Of a DNA stretch of 64,000 nt, positions 17,807-26,881 are shown piece after piece. The notes under the pieces are model-generated. The model saw nothing but the letters and a program-made list of their open reading frames with translations. It did not search any database and was not told where the DNA came from. The translations under genes were made by a program, and so were the position numbers. Location of the stretch: assembly GCF_028331445.1 (NCBI RefSeq), contig NZ_JAQMHX010000008.1, positions 62,001-126,000 of the forward strand, read 5' to 3'. Every line of letters starts with the position of its first letter. Within the stretch, counting starts at the first letter, position 1. Origin of the DNA: Candidatus Phyllobacterium onerii. GTDB lineage: Bacteria; Pseudomonadota; Alphaproteobacteria; Rhizobiales; Rhizobiaceae.

Positions 17807-18337
17807 ATGACTGTATTCCGCTTTTCGAATATCGGGTTCTCCTTGGCGGCAACGCTCCTTGGAATTCTTGCGATCTTCCATATGACTGGTGTTGCTGCTG
17901 CGGCGCCCGGCCCTGATCTCCGCCAATTGTGCAGCGAGGTGGGCAACGACGACACGATACGCGAATACTCCCATTCGCTCTATAATGGGACGGTGGAAGC
18001 CTTCAAGAAACTGGTCCCAGCGGCCACGGCCACCCCGGACGAGGCAGAGCTAAAAACGCAGGCACAATATCGCTGTATGAACGGCAAGATCATGGTCTGC
18101 TTCGTCGGTGCGAACCTGCCTTGCGTGAAAATGAACAATGCCCGCAATAACCCAGGAGCAGATGAGTTCTGCCGGCAGCATCAGAACGAGGACAATGTTC
18201 CAGCTTTTGCGATCGGCCACGACGCCGTCTTCTCATACAGATGCCGTAGTGGGCGAGCGGAGATCGTCGGCAGTGCGTGGAAACTCGACGAACGCGGCTT
18301 CGCCAAGAAACTCTGGACAATGCTTCCCGACCGCTAG
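17807..18337 (+). CDS. Secreted protein of unknown function
   Basis: 176 aa with a strong AGGAGG ribosome site. Residues 1-33 are a signal peptide (hydrophobic core, then Ala-Ala-Ala-Ala-Pro). The mature part has six Cys residues (LCSEVGND, YRCMNGKIMVCFVGANLPC, EFCRQHQ, SYRC), which could pair in disulfides in the periplasm. I do not recognise a named family. The next gene, a Coq7 homologue, starts 56 bases downstream on the same strand, but a functional link is not evident. Confidence 0.8.
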   Translation: MTVFRFSNIGFSLAATLLGILAIFHMTGVAAAAPGPDLRQLCSEVGNDDTIREYSHSLYNGTVEAFKKLVPAATATPDEAELKTQAQYRCMNGKIMVCFVGANLPCVKMNNARNNPGADEFCRQHQNEDNVPAFAIGHDAVFSYRCRSGRAEIVGSAWKLDERGFAKKLWTMLPDR

Positions 18338-18393
18338 CGATCAGGAGCGGCCGCGAACGGAGGCTTTTAAAGTCGGGGATGGAGGAGCAGCGG

Positions 18394-18987
18394 ATGGATT
18401 CTCATGAAGGAAAGTCGTCCAATGCACGTGATCACCTCACTCTCGGTCGAATTGTCAGAGTCAATCACGCCGGCGAATTCGGTGCTATAAGGATTTATTC
18501 CGCTCAGATATTCGTGTCCCGTTTGTTCTGGACCGATTGCATTCCAGCTCTGTCTGAAATGCTCGCCGATGAACGTCGTCACTGTGGACTTTTTCGAGCC
18601 GCAATGCCGCTTCGACAATCTCGACCCTGCCGCGCAATGTATCTTTGGAGCTGTGGAGGCTGGCTGCTGGGATTCGTCACTGCACTCCTTGGCCGACGCG
18701 GCATATGGGCATGCACGGCAGCTGTGGAAGCAACAGTGCATCGACACCTTGATGACCAGCTGCAATTTCTGAAAGACCGCGATACAGAGCTGTATCAGAT
18801 CATTCTGTCCATTCGCGACGAGGAACTCGCACATTTGCAGCATGCCGAAGAACGGCTTCTCTATTCGAGTACGCCGCTTCGGGCTTTGCGTGGAGTGATC
18901 TCTTTTGCCACCGACTGTTTGATTTGGCTGTCAACCTGGGGAGACTCCTCTCGAATGGCACGTGCACTCGCAAGGGACAGAGCATGA
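18394..18987 (+). CDS. Demethoxyubiquinone hydroxylase (Coq7/UbiF-type di-iron) family protein
   Basis: 197 aa. The ferritin-like di-iron ligands are in place: E28 (NHAGEFGA), E60 with H63 (ADERRH), E112 (VEATVHRH) and E144 with H147 (EELAH). Coq7 enzymes hydroxylate demethoxyubiquinone at the inner membrane in ubiquinone synthesis. The start at 18394 was taken because GGAGGA lies eight bases upstream; the earlier in-frame ATG at 18379 overlaps that site. No other ubiquinone genes are near. Four Cys residues fall within residues 65-110, more than I would expect for this family. Confidence 0.82.
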   Translation: MDSHEGKSSNARDHLTLGRIVRVNHAGEFGAIRIYSAQIFVSRLFWTDCIPALSEMLADERRHCGLFRAAMPLRQSRPCRAMYLWSCGGWLLGFVTALLGRRGIWACTAAVEATVHRHLDDQLQFLKDRDTELYQIILSIRDEELAHLQHAEERLLYSSTPLRALRGVISFATDCLIWLSTWGDSSRMARALARDRA

Positions 18988-19041
18988 TACTATCCTCGGC
19001 ATTTGTCGCTTGGCTGTGGTTATCAGAGCCCATACTCGCAA

Positions 19042-19794
19042 CTAGGCTGTGACGAGTCCTCCATCAACGGCAATGACCTGTCCTGTGATCCACGTCGCGC
19101 GGGGATCGGCGACGTTCAAAATCCACGTGGCAACGTCTTCCGGTACACCACGGCGACCCAACGGGATAAGCTTGCGCTCTTGCTCTGTCACGGCGGCAAT
19201 CTGATCCGAAGACAAGCCCATACGGTCGCGTAAAAAGTCTGTTTCCACAGGTCCGGGCGCTATGGCATTCACGCGAATTCCTAGCGGTGCAAGTTCCAAT
19301 GCCCAGCAGCGTGTCAGGTGCTCGACGGCGGCCTTGCTCGAACCGTAAACCGAAAGCTCTGGTGCTGCCTTGCTGCCGAATGTACTCGACATGTTGACGA
19401 TAGTGCCCCTTGTCTTTGCAAGATGCGGAACTGCTGCGGCAGCAAGCAGGATTGGTCCAGTCACGTTCACCGCGTATATACTCGCGATGGTATTCGCATC
19501 GCTCTCCATCAGGGATCGGATTGCACCAGCACCGGCATTGTTGACCAGGATATCGAGGCGGCCCCAAAGTTCGATGGCAGAATCAATCGTGTTACCCGCT
19601 GCTTCAGGGTCGGCTGCGTCCGCGACAAAGCCATGGATGTTGGGATTTGCAGCGGCAATCTCTGCCAGCACTTCAGCGCGCCGCCCTGTGACAAGGACGT
19701 TCGCACCCTGCGATGCAAATTGCTGGGCTGCAGCCAATCCTATACCGCTGCTGCCACCTGTAATGATGACAACTTTTTCCTGGAAGTTCTCCAT
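19042..19794 (-). CDS. Short-chain dehydrogenase/reductase (SDR), classical type
   Basis: 250 aa with the cofactor motif TGGSSGIG near residue 13, NNAGAG, the catalytic Ser in MSST and the YGSSK catalytic Tyr/Lys pair, ending in the usual DGGLVTA. ATG 19794 has a GAGG site; an ATG 15 bases upstream is an alternative. It lies 158 bases downstream of the hydrolase gene on the same strand and may be cotranscribed with it. Substrate unknown; the TGRR segment after the second strand favours NADP(H) over NAD. Confidence 0.9.
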   Translation of the reverse strand: MENFQEKVVIITGGSSGIGLAAAQQFASQGANVLVTGRRAEVLAEIAAANPNIHGFVADAADPEAAGNTIDSAIELWGRLDILVNNAGAGAIRSLMESDANTIASIYAVNVTGPILLAAAAVPHLAKTRGTIVNMSSTFGSKAAPELSVYGSSKAAVEHLTRCWALELAPLGIRVNAIAPGPVETDFLRDRMGLSSDQIAAVTEQERKLIPLGRRGVPEDVATWILNVADPRATWITGQVIAVDGGLVTA

Positions 19795-19952
19795 GGCAGT
19801 TCGCCTCATCTCACTTTCTTGACGACGCATTGTCGTCGATCGTCAGGGCCGTCCCGGAGTCGTCGACAAAGAAGAGTGTCGGTAGTCGCCGCTCCGGTTC
19901 GATATAATTCGGTCTTGCCGACGCCATGATGGTCACCAGCCGCAGACATCTC

Positions 19953-20936
19953 TCAACTTCTTATGAACGCAAGAAGATCGGCGTTGATGACGTCCGCATG
20001 GGTCGTGCACATGCCATGCGGATATGTCTCATAGACCTTCAACGTTCCATTCTTCAGAAGTTTCACTGAAAGAAGCGCGGAGTCCGCAATGGGAACGATC
20101 TGATCGTCGTCGCCGTGCATCACCAGCGTTGGAACGTCGATGACTTTCAGGTCTTCCGTAAAATCCGTCTCCGAGAAGGCTTTGATACAGTCGTAGTGTG
20201 CCTTCGCGCCTCCCATCATGCCCTGCCGCCACCAGTTGGTACGGATTGGGTCGGATATGGCTGCGCCCTCGCGATTGAAACCGTAGAACGGGATCGGGAA
20301 ATTCCAATAGAACTCTGCGCGGTTTGCAGCGAGCTGAGCACGCAAGCCATCCAAGACTTCGATCGGCAAGCCACCGGGGTTTGCGGCGGTTTTCACCATG
20401 ATTGGCGGAACGGCACTTATCAAGACCAGTTTGGCCACGCGGTCCTTGCCATGACGGGCGACGTAGTGAGCAGCTTCGCCGCCGCCGGTCGAATGTCCCA
20501 CGTGTATGGCGTCCCGCAGGTCGAGCGTCGCCGCCAGTTCGGCAAAGTCGGCGGCATAGGTGTCCATGTCGTTGCCAGTTGCGGTTTGGGTTGAGCGCCC
20601 GTGGCCACGACGGTCGTGAGCGATGACGCGGTAGCCTTTATCCAGGAAGAAGAGCATTTGCGTATCCCAATCGTCGCTGGAGAGGGGCCAACCGTGATGG
20701 AAGACGATCGGCCGCCCCGTTCCCCAATCCTTGTAAAAGATCTCCGTACCGTCCTTGATTTTAAGTATGCCCATGTCATTAGGCCTTTCGCTTCGGTTGT
20801 TGGAATTGGTTGGTGAAAGAGGCGGGGCGCCGAACGCCAGTGAAGGCATTGCAGCGAAAACCGTCGCACTCGCCCCAAGCAGAAGAAGGTTGCGGCGAGA
20901 CGCATCGATCGTTTCAAACGGTGTATGTCCGTTCAT
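19953..20936 (-). CDS. Alpha/beta hydrolase, non-heme chloroperoxidase type, with a Tat signal
   Basis: 327 aa. Residues 10-37 look like a twin-arginine signal ([12 protein letters not shown], then Ala-Phe-Gly-Ala), implying folded export to the periplasm. The hydrolase domain starts about residue 55: oxyanion region FHHGWPL, nucleophile S149 in GHSTGGG, acid Asp in HGDDDQIVP and the His near the end in CTTHADV. Members act as esterases or perhydrolases; the cofactor-free haloperoxidase activity is a side reaction. The start at 20936 has AAGGAG upstream. Most chloroperoxidase homologues are cytosolic and about 275 aa, so the Tat extension is notable. Confidence 0.88.
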   Translation of the reverse strand: MNGHTPFETIDASRRNLLLLGASATVFAAMPSLAFGAPPLSPTNSNNRSERPNDMGILKIKDGTEIFYKDWGTGRPIVFHHGWPLSSDDWDTQMLFFLDKGYRVIAHDRRGHGRSTQTATGNDMDTYAADFAELAATLDLRDAIHVGHSTGGGEAAHYVARHGKDRVAKLVLISAVPPIMVKTAANPGGLPIEVLDGLRAQLAANRAEFYWNFPIPFYGFNREGAAISDPIRTNWWRQGMMGGAKAHYDCIKAFSETDFTEDLKVIDVPTLVMHGDDDQIVPIADSALLSVKLLKNGTLKVYETYPHGMCTTHADVINADLLAFIRS

Positions 20937-21005
20937 GCGGAGATCTCCTTGAGTTGGAGCCGGACAGCTGCAGGAAGAAACCGGAAAAACTCCTGCATTC
21001 ACCAT

Positions 21006-21677
21006 CTCTGTCGCGTCCGGTTAACACGGCTCGCACATTAGAATTAACTCCGATGTCGAACTCAGACATCCCATCCATTGGTTGGGGGAACACATACCGA
21101 AGGTCAAAACACACAATTGAAATGAAGGCGAGAGGAACTGGCGATCTTCGATGGTGCTTTTCATAGTCTCCGGGGGTGATCCAGTGAGACCGATCGATAG
21201 TTTCTTTCAGCGGCAATGACGGTCCGCTACAGTCCCTTACTCAGGAAACCACATACGATGGTATTGGATGCACCCGTCCTCAGCAGGATGGCCCGCACCT
21301 TTGAAGTTTGGCAAAGGTGGGGTGACAAAGCGACTCCCGCTGACGGTACGCGACCGCATTTCGGACGATTTTACGCTGTGGTTGCCGAACTCGACAACCG
21401 AAGCAGTCCTGGATAAGAGCGGGTCGGATAGCAGTCCCGGACCAGATTAATGGGTCCTGAGCCTAGATAGCTCGTCTCGAGGTATTCGCGCAGCGAGCGG
21501 CTACTTTCGCGAAACACTGCCTTCGTGTTCCTGTCAATCTTAATGACACTCGACGTTGCTGAACAACCAGTGATACCATCCTGGTTGTAACGCGCCCAAA
21601 CGCTGGCGCCAGCCCGCTCAGCGGCTGCGTTGCCCAACATTAAATGATCACTAGACTGCAGGGACCGCAGCCGAACC
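21006..21677. other. 672-base region without a recognisable gene
   Basis: Small open frames occur on both strands, including 66 codons at 21216-21416 (plus), but none has a clear ribosome site, family motif or convincing codon pattern. It should hold the promoters of the Tat hydrolase (minus) and the MFS gene (plus). It could include decayed coding sequence, but I found no homology to name. Confidence 0.5.
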
Positions 21678-22874
21678 ATGACGGAAACCGCTCGCCATTC
21701 TTCGATGCCTCGCGATCCTGTGTCCCTCGCTGTCGGTGCGACCGCCGCGCAGGTGATCGGCGGGCTGGTTCCGCAGATGTCGCCCTTTGTGATTGGCGGG
21801 CTAATGGACGGTCTCTCGTTGTCGGAACGCGAGGCTGGCCTCATCGCCTCCATCGAACTCCTTGCCCTCGCCGTCACCGCGATCGCAATTGCACCCGTTC
21901 TGCCCCGGTTCTCCTATCGGCGCGTCGGCCTCTTCGCCGTCGTACTGACGTTGCTCGCCCAAATCGTATCGATCTTCAGCGCTTCGGCGATGTCACTTGC
22001 CCTGCTGCGCGGCCTCGCTGGTATCGGTGAGGGCGCGCTTTACGCCGTGTCACTCTCCATCGTCTGCTCCCGTTCCAGCAACCCCGACAAAGTCTACGGC
22101 TACTTTCAGGTCGTCTGGGCCTTGACTAGCGTCGCTCTCTTTACCATGGGCGGGCACCTTACCGCAGCCTTCGCGCATCGCGGCGTCTTCGCGCTCATTG
22201 CGGGCGTGATTCTCGTACTCGCGCCGCTCCTGCTTCTCATTCCGGACGCCCGAGACAAGACCGACAACCGAGTTACTAGGGAAACGGCGCGGACTTCCCC
22301 GACACTCGGCGTCATGACAATCGCGTCGATCGCGCTTTATCTTACCGTCTCTGCCGCGGTTTACGCGTTCAGCACGCCCTTGGGCGCGCGCGCAGGCCTC
22401 GACACGGCGGCGGTGGGCTATGCACTGACGATCACCACCTTGGTCGGGCTTGTAGGTGCAGGAGCCGCGACCGCGCTCAACGTGCGCTGGGGACGAACAA
22501 TTCCTTTCTCGGGGTTCTGCGTCGGCCTCACACTCGTCGCCCTGGCGCTCTGTCTCTCGCGCAACCCGACAGTCTACCTCGTCGCTCTTGTCGCGTCGGG
22601 TGTCATTTATTACTTCTCGATTCCCTACCTTTTCGGACTTGCCGCCGCGCTCGACCGCAGCGGGCGTTGGGCCGCGGCGGCGGGGTCGGCCTATCTGTTT
22701 GGCTTCGCCGCCGGCCCTCTGATGGCCGGCTCCGTGATTGCGGCGGTAGGCTACGCAGGCCTCGCTGCCATCTGCGTCGCGATCACGGCGGCCGCATGGG
22801 GGCTCGCCATGGTCGTTATTCGGCGCCTCAGCGGAACCGCCCGTGCCTCGCACTTTACCGACGTTCCAGCATGA
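21678..22874 (+). CDS. Major facilitator superfamily transporter
   Basis: 398 aa with about twelve hydrophobic segments, Gly-rich throughout, and a short cytoplasmic loop at residues 190-205 between the two halves (RDKTDNRVTRETARTS). The sequence fits a drug- or metabolite-type MFS carrier in the inner membrane. No strong ribosome site was seen; AGGGA lies about 14 bases before the ATG. It converges on the two-component operon (26-base gap), so functional linkage is possible but not shown. Substrate unknown. Confidence 0.88.
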   Translation: MTETARHSSMPRDPVSLAVGATAAQVIGGLVPQMSPFVIGGLMDGLSLSEREAGLIASIELLALAVTAIAIAPVLPRFSYRRVGLFAVVLTLLAQIVSIFSASAMSLALLRGLAGIGEGALYAVSLSIVCSRSSNPDKVYGYFQVVWALTSVALFTMGGHLTAAFAHRGVFALIAGVILVLAPLLLLIPDARDKTDNRVTRETARTSPTLGVMTIASIALYLTVSAAVYAFSTPLGARAGLDTAAVGYALTITTLVGLVGAGAATALNVRWGRTIPFSGFCVGLTLVALALCLSRNPTVYLVALVASGVIYYFSIPYLFGLAAALDRSGRWAAAAGSAYLFGFAAGPLMAGSVIAAVGYAGLAAICVAITAAAWGLAMVVIRRLSGTARASHFTDVPA

Positions 22875-22899
22875 ACCGCTGATGATTTTCTCAATTCGG

Positions 22900-23628
22900 T
22901 CAATGCGTTTGAAGCGGCGCGGCCTCCACAGTCTTGCGTACCTCGGCAGGCAACATCTCCCACACGCGAACGAGTTCGCCGACGGAAGTCAGCTGCATCT
23001 TGCGCATGACGTTGCAGCGATGGAGCTTGACAGTGATATCGCTGATGCCGAGGTAGAAAGCGATCTGCTTGTTCAGCCGGCCAGCCGCGACTTCGCGTAG
23101 GACCTGGCGTTCGCGCGGCGTGAGCAACGCGAACTTGCTTAGGTACTCCTTCAGTATCCGCGCGTGCGCTCGCCGCTGGATGTCAAGCTCAATGCCGGCG
23201 GCGATGGCATCGAGCAGCGTCTGGTCGCGCACCGGCTTGGTGAGGAAGTCGACAGCTCCCGCTTTCATCGCTTGCACCGACATGGGGATGTCGCCATGGG
23301 CCGTGAGAAAGATGATCGGTTTGGCCTCGCCGCTCTCGGCTAGCCGATATTGGAGATCCAAGCCGCTTAAGCCAGGCATCCGTACATCGGCAACGAGGCA
23401 GCCTGGCCGATCCGGGAGTTCAGCCTCGAGCAATTCGCCCGTGGAGGCGAAGCTGATCGTGTCGATGCCCACTGAATGCATGAGCTCCTGCAGCGCCTCC
23501 CGGAGGCTGGCTTCGTCGTCCACGAGGATGACCAGCGGGCGATCCGCTTCGGCCCAGTTGCTTGCGGACTGAGATCGGTTGAGCACTCTGCTCTTATAGC
23601 TCTCACTCATATGATAACTTACACTCAT
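22900..23628 (-). CDS. FixJ/NarL-type response regulator (last gene of the two-component operon)
   Basis: 242 aa: receiver domain about residues 32-148 with phosphoacceptor D81 (LVADVRMPG) and the Lys of DFLTKPV, then a LuxR-type helix-turn-helix (LTPRERQVLREVAAG, LGISDITVKLHRCNVMRKM). An N-terminal extension of about 30 residues precedes the receiver. The ATG overlaps the stop of the receiver-only gene by four bases (ATGA). It probably controls transcription on signal from the histidine kinase at 24643-26592 or another kinase. Confidence 0.93.
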   Translation of the reverse strand: MSVSYHMSESYKSRVLNRSQSASNWAEADRPLVILVDDEASLREALQELMHSVGIDTISFASTGELLEAELPDRPGCLVADVRMPGLSGLDLQYRLAESGEAKPIIFLTAHGDIPMSVQAMKAGAVDFLTKPVRDQTLLDAIAAGIELDIQRRAHARILKEYLSKFALLTPRERQVLREVAAGRLNKQIAFYLGISDITVKLHRCNVMRKMQLTSVGELVRVWEMLPAEVRKTVEAAPLQTH

Positions 23629-24002
23629 CGTGAATTCTCCTTTCCAGTCAAAGCGTCACCAATCGCTGCAAGCAACGCTTGCCCGTCGAAAGGCTTGCGG
23701 AAGAACCAGTTGTGCTTCGCCTGCAACAGCTCAATTACTTCATGGCGGGCGGTAATCAGGATCACTGGCAGGTCGGGACGTCTCTCGCTCATCAAGCGCT
23801 GCAACTCGAAGCCGTCCATGCCGGGCATGCCGATGTCTGTGATCAGACAATCTATCTCCGGGACTGTATTGCTGTCGAGCAGGGTCTGCGCCGAGGAGAA
23901 TGCCCGCACGACGTGCCCCGCTGACTCAAGAAGATTCTCAAGCGATTCGAGCAGGCGCTGGTCGTCATCGACGATCGCTATCACGGACTGCGGGTTGGGC
24001 AT
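23625..24002 (-). CDS. Single-domain response regulator (receiver only)
   Basis: 125 aa comprising one receiver domain: acidic pocket VDDD at residues 11-14, phosphoacceptor D56 (LITDIGMPG), conserved Thr in ITAR and Lys in FRKPF. There is no output domain, so it probably acts in phosphotransfer or as a phosphate sink between the kinase and the two FixJ-like regulators. Its 5' end overlaps the upstream regulator gene by 22 bases and its 3' end overlaps the next gene by four. Confidence 0.92.
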   Translation of the reverse strand: MPNPQSVIAIVDDDQRLLESLENLLESAGHVVRAFSSAQTLLDSNTVPEIDCLITDIGMPGMDGFELQRLMSERRPDLPVILITARHEVIELLQAKHNWFFRKPFDGQALLAAIGDALTGKENSR

Positions 24003-24646
24003 TCTTGCAAGCTTCCTGAACGTCTGGAATGAGTGATTGGAATCCGCAGCTTTTCAGCGATCCGCACCAGGTCGGCGAGCGATTCCGCCCGCATTTTGTG
24101 CATGATCTTGCTGCGGTGGATTTCAAGGGTAATCTCACTGATGCCGAGCTCTGCAGCGGCCTGTTTGTTCAGCAGGCCGCTGACCACGAGCGGCAATACC
24201 TCACGCTCCCGCGGGGTAAGAGCCGCCAAGCGGCGAGCAAGCTCGGACAGCTCCGCGCGCGCCGATCGTTGAATGCGATCCCGGTCGATCGCCGCCCGAA
24301 CCGCCGCAACCAGATCGTTCTCTCCGACCGGCTTGGTCAGAAAGTCGACGGCACCTCCCTGAATTGCCCGTACCGACGATGGAATGTCGCCATGTCCCGT
24401 TATAAATACGATCGGGGGATGGACATCGTCGGATAGCTGCTTCTGGAACTCCAGACCGTTGATGTCGGGCAGCTCGACATCGAGGATCAGGCACGCGGGG
24501 AGATCGGGCTTCGCATAGGCGACATAGTCCGCGGCCGCGGCGAACGTCTCGGATTGCCATCCCAAGGACTCCAACAGTTCGTTGATTGCCTCGCGCACCC
24601 TGGCATCATCATCCACCACGAAGACCATTTCCTTGCGCTGGCTCAT
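23981..24646 (-). CDS. FixJ/NarL-type response regulator (second gene of the operon)
   Basis: 221 aa: receiver domain at residues 6-120 with acidic pocket VDDD, phosphoacceptor D56 (LILDVELPD), Thr in ITGHGDIP and Lys in DFLTKPV, followed by a LuxR-type DNA-binding domain (LTPREREVLPLVVSG, LGISEITLEIHRSKIMHKM). The ATG overlaps the stop of the histidine-kinase gene (ATGA, 24643-24646), which makes it the likeliest direct partner. It is a clear paralogue of the 22900-23628 product. Confidence 0.94.
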   Translation of the reverse strand: MSQRKEMVFVVDDDARVREAINELLESLGWQSETFAAAADYVAYAKPDLPACLILDVELPDINGLEFQKQLSDDVHPPIVFITGHGDIPSSVRAIQGGAVDFLTKPVGENDLVAAVRAAIDRDRIQRSARAELSELARRLAALTPREREVLPLVVSGLLNKQAAAELGISEITLEIHRSKIMHKMRAESLADLVRIAEKLRIPITHSRRSGSLQECPTRSP

Positions 24647-26592
24647 GGCGCCTCGCTTGCCTCCAACGGAAGCGTGAAAGCGACGGTCGCCCCACGGGTC
24701 TCGTTGTTGGCCATCCAGAGTCGGCCCCCATGCGATTCGATGATTGAACGGCAGATGGCGAGCCCCATACCCATCCCGTGCTGCTTGGTTGTGAAGAACG
24801 GTTGGAAAACGCTCTCGGTGTCCTCGAAGCCGGTTCCGGCGTCGCGAACCTCGATGCGGATCGCGTCATTACCGTCACGGAGCGAGCTTATCTGGAGAGC
24901 ACGCGCCCCGTCGACGATAGCGCCGTCCATCGCCTCGACCCCATTCCGCACCAGGTTCACAAACACCTGCTGTACCTGGACGCGATCGAGCGCGACCGAC
25001 GGCAGGTCCGGCTCGAGATTCGTCTCGATGCGGATGCCTTTCGCCGCGATCCCATCAGCCATCAGTTGGCAGACTTCGCCAATCAAGTGGTTGATATTTT
25101 CAGACGACCTGGCGCGCGGTGCCTGACGGAAAAGGGCGCGGATGCGACTGACGACATCCGCCGCCGAGTTGGCGTCGCGAGTGATGCGCTCGGCTGTGAT
25201 CTTCGCGCGCTCGACGTTCGGGGGCTCGGCGGACAGCCAACGGTGGCATGCGTGGGAATTGGCGACAATAGCCGCCAGCGGCTGGTTCACTTCGTGCGCA
25301 ATCGAGGCGGAAAGCTCGGCCAGGCTGGCCGCCTGAGTAGCCCGCGCGAGTTGCTCGGATGCGCGTCGCAGCGCCTCTTCCGCATGCACCTGATCATCTA
25401 TGTCGTGACAGAGGCCGAACCACTGGGCGATGCGTCCGTCCGGGGCACGCAGCGGTTCGGCCCGGCCCGACATCCAGCGATAGACGCCGTCGTGCCGACG
25501 CAGGCGATATTTCATGGAGAAGAGCTCGCCTGTCTTGAGACAGCGCCCCAAAACATCCGACACCGCGTCCACATCGTCCGGATGGAAGATGGCGTCGAAC
25601 ACCACCGCCAGCTGGCGCTTGTCCTCCAGGTCCACACCGAGAAAGTCTGCCATGTGCTTGTTAGCAAGGGTAGTCTCCCCGTCCGGGGTCAGACGCCAAA
25701 GGTTACTCGGAACCATGTCCACGAGCAAAGAGAGCTCTCGCTCCCGATTGCGCAGCGCCTCCTGCGCGCGCACTTCATCGTCAATGTCGAGAGAAACGCC
25801 GTACCATTGCACAATCGTTCCGTCTTGGTCACGACGAGGCTCCACCCTGCACTCCGCCCACCGATAGGCGCCATCTTTCTCAAGCCACCGAAACCGCATG
25901 ACGGTGCCGCGGCCAGATTCAAAACAATTCAGCAATGTTCGCTGCACTTCAGGTGCATCTTCGGGACAGATCAGTTCTTGCAGCAATGTTTCGATGCGCG
26001 GCTCCTCGATAGCTTCGAAGTCGGGGATCACGGCGCGGAAATGGTCCTGGTATCGCTTGTTGAAGTACACCGGCCCATCCATGGATGTTACGCTCCAGAT
26101 GCGGACCGGCACGGCATCGATCATCTGCTGAAGCTGCCGCTCGCTTTGTCGCAACGCCTCTTCGGCGTGCATCTGGTCGTCGATGTCGTGACAGAGGCCG
26201 TACCACTGGACAATGTGTCCGCCCGGATCCCGCATCGGCTCGGCGCGGCTCGACATCCAACGATAAACACCGTCGGCGCGGCGTAAGCGATACCTCATGG
26301 TGAAATGCTCGCCGGTAACGAGACAGCGGTTAAGCGTGTCCCTAAACTCCGCCGCCTCGTGCGGATGGACGGTCTCAATGACCGCCTCCAATCGGCTTAT
26401 TCCCGGTTTGTCCATGTCCGGAACGTCGAGGCCAAGGAAGTCGACCATGCGCTTGTTGAAGAAAGTCGGCTCCCCCTCCGGAGTCAGGCGCCACAGGTGG
26501 CTCGGAACCATGTTGATGAGCTGCGAGAGCTCGTGCTCCCGATCGCGCAGCGTCTCTTCGACCGGTTTGTGCACTTCGATTTCTATTGGCAT
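24643..26592 (-). CDS. Sensor histidine kinase with three PAS/PAC repeats
   Basis: 649 aa, predicted soluble (no membrane segment). Three PAS-PAC units fill about residues 15-400; units 1 and 3 are strikingly alike (LINMVPSHLWRLTPEGEPT versus LVDMVPSNLWRLTPDGETT), indicating internal duplication. The kinase core has H433 in SIAHEVNQPLAAIVAN, the N box NLVRNGVEAM, DAGTGF and a GMGMGLAICRSIIESHGG G2 box. The start at 26592 is chosen for its AGGAG site; the frame extends to 26721. The PAS ligand is unknown, and no haem-binding FixL-type residues are recognisable by eye. It heads a four-gene overlapping operon. Confidence 0.92.
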   Translation of the reverse strand: MPIEIEVHKPVEETLRDREHELSQLINMVPSHLWRLTPEGEPTFFNKRMVDFLGLDVPDMDKPGISRLEAVIETVHPHEAAEFRDTLNRCLVTGEHFTMRYRLRRADGVYRWMSSRAEPMRDPGGHIVQWYGLCHDIDDQMHAEEALRQSERQLQQMIDAVPVRIWSVTSMDGPVYFNKRYQDHFRAVIPDFEAIEEPRIETLLQELICPEDAPEVQRTLLNCFESGRGTVMRFRWLEKDGAYRWAECRVEPRRDQDGTIVQWYGVSLDIDDEVRAQEALRNRERELSLLVDMVPSNLWRLTPDGETTLANKHMADFLGVDLEDKRQLAVVFDAIFHPDDVDAVSDVLGRCLKTGELFSMKYRLRRHDGVYRWMSGRAEPLRAPDGRIAQWFGLCHDIDDQVHAEEALRRASEQLARATQAASLAELSASIAHEVNQPLAAIVANSHACHRWLSAEPPNVERAKITAERITRDANSAADVVSRIRALFRQAPRARSSENINHLIGEVCQLMADGIAAKGIRIETNLEPDLPSVALDRVQVQQVFVNLVRNGVEAMDGAIVDGARALQISSLRDGNDAIRIEVRDAGTGFEDTESVFQPFFTTKQHGMGMGLAICRSIIESHGGRLWMANNETRGATVAFTLPLEASEAP

Positions 26593-26823
26593 AATCAGCT
26601 GCTCCTGCCCGGCAAAGCAAACCTCGGGACCCTCTAAGCTTCTTATACCACTCTCAATCGATGTCTGGCTTGGCGAAATCATACGATAGTTTAATTCAGC
26701 CATGCGCCTGTCGCACCTCATGGAAAACCATGATGAGCCATATGTCTCGCGCCACTTGAATGGCGAACGTCAGTGAGAGTTTCCGAGAGAAGGCAACCGG
26801 ACAGCCGTGGACAGAGCTCAACG

Positions 26824-26861
26824 AAAAACTGCGGCCCTTCCGTAGAAGAGCCGCAGTTTTT
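26824..26861. terminator. Bidirectional rho-independent terminator
   Basis: Twelve-base perfect arms, AAAAACTGCGGC and GCCGCAGTTTTT, around a 14-base loop give a GC stem with a T run on either strand. It lies just past the stop of the 82-aa gene (26882) and upstream of the histidine-kinase gene, insulating the two minus-strand units. Confidence 0.88.
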
Positions 26862-26881
26862 GATCGGGTCTCAATCGCTCG

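Noticed and set aside
19042-20936. Haloperoxidase or chlorination pathway
   Set aside because: The chloroperoxidase label reflects a side activity of esterase-like hydrolases; nothing else in the region points to halogenation.
22050-22853. 267-codon minus-strand frame under the MFS gene
   Set aside because: Composition is Arg/Gly/Glu-rich and low-complexity, without motifs; it mirrors third-position GC of the MFS gene.
24778-26286. 502-codon plus-strand frame under the histidine kinase
   Set aside because: Antisense to a clear PAS-kinase gene; the repeats in it only reflect the duplicated PAS units.
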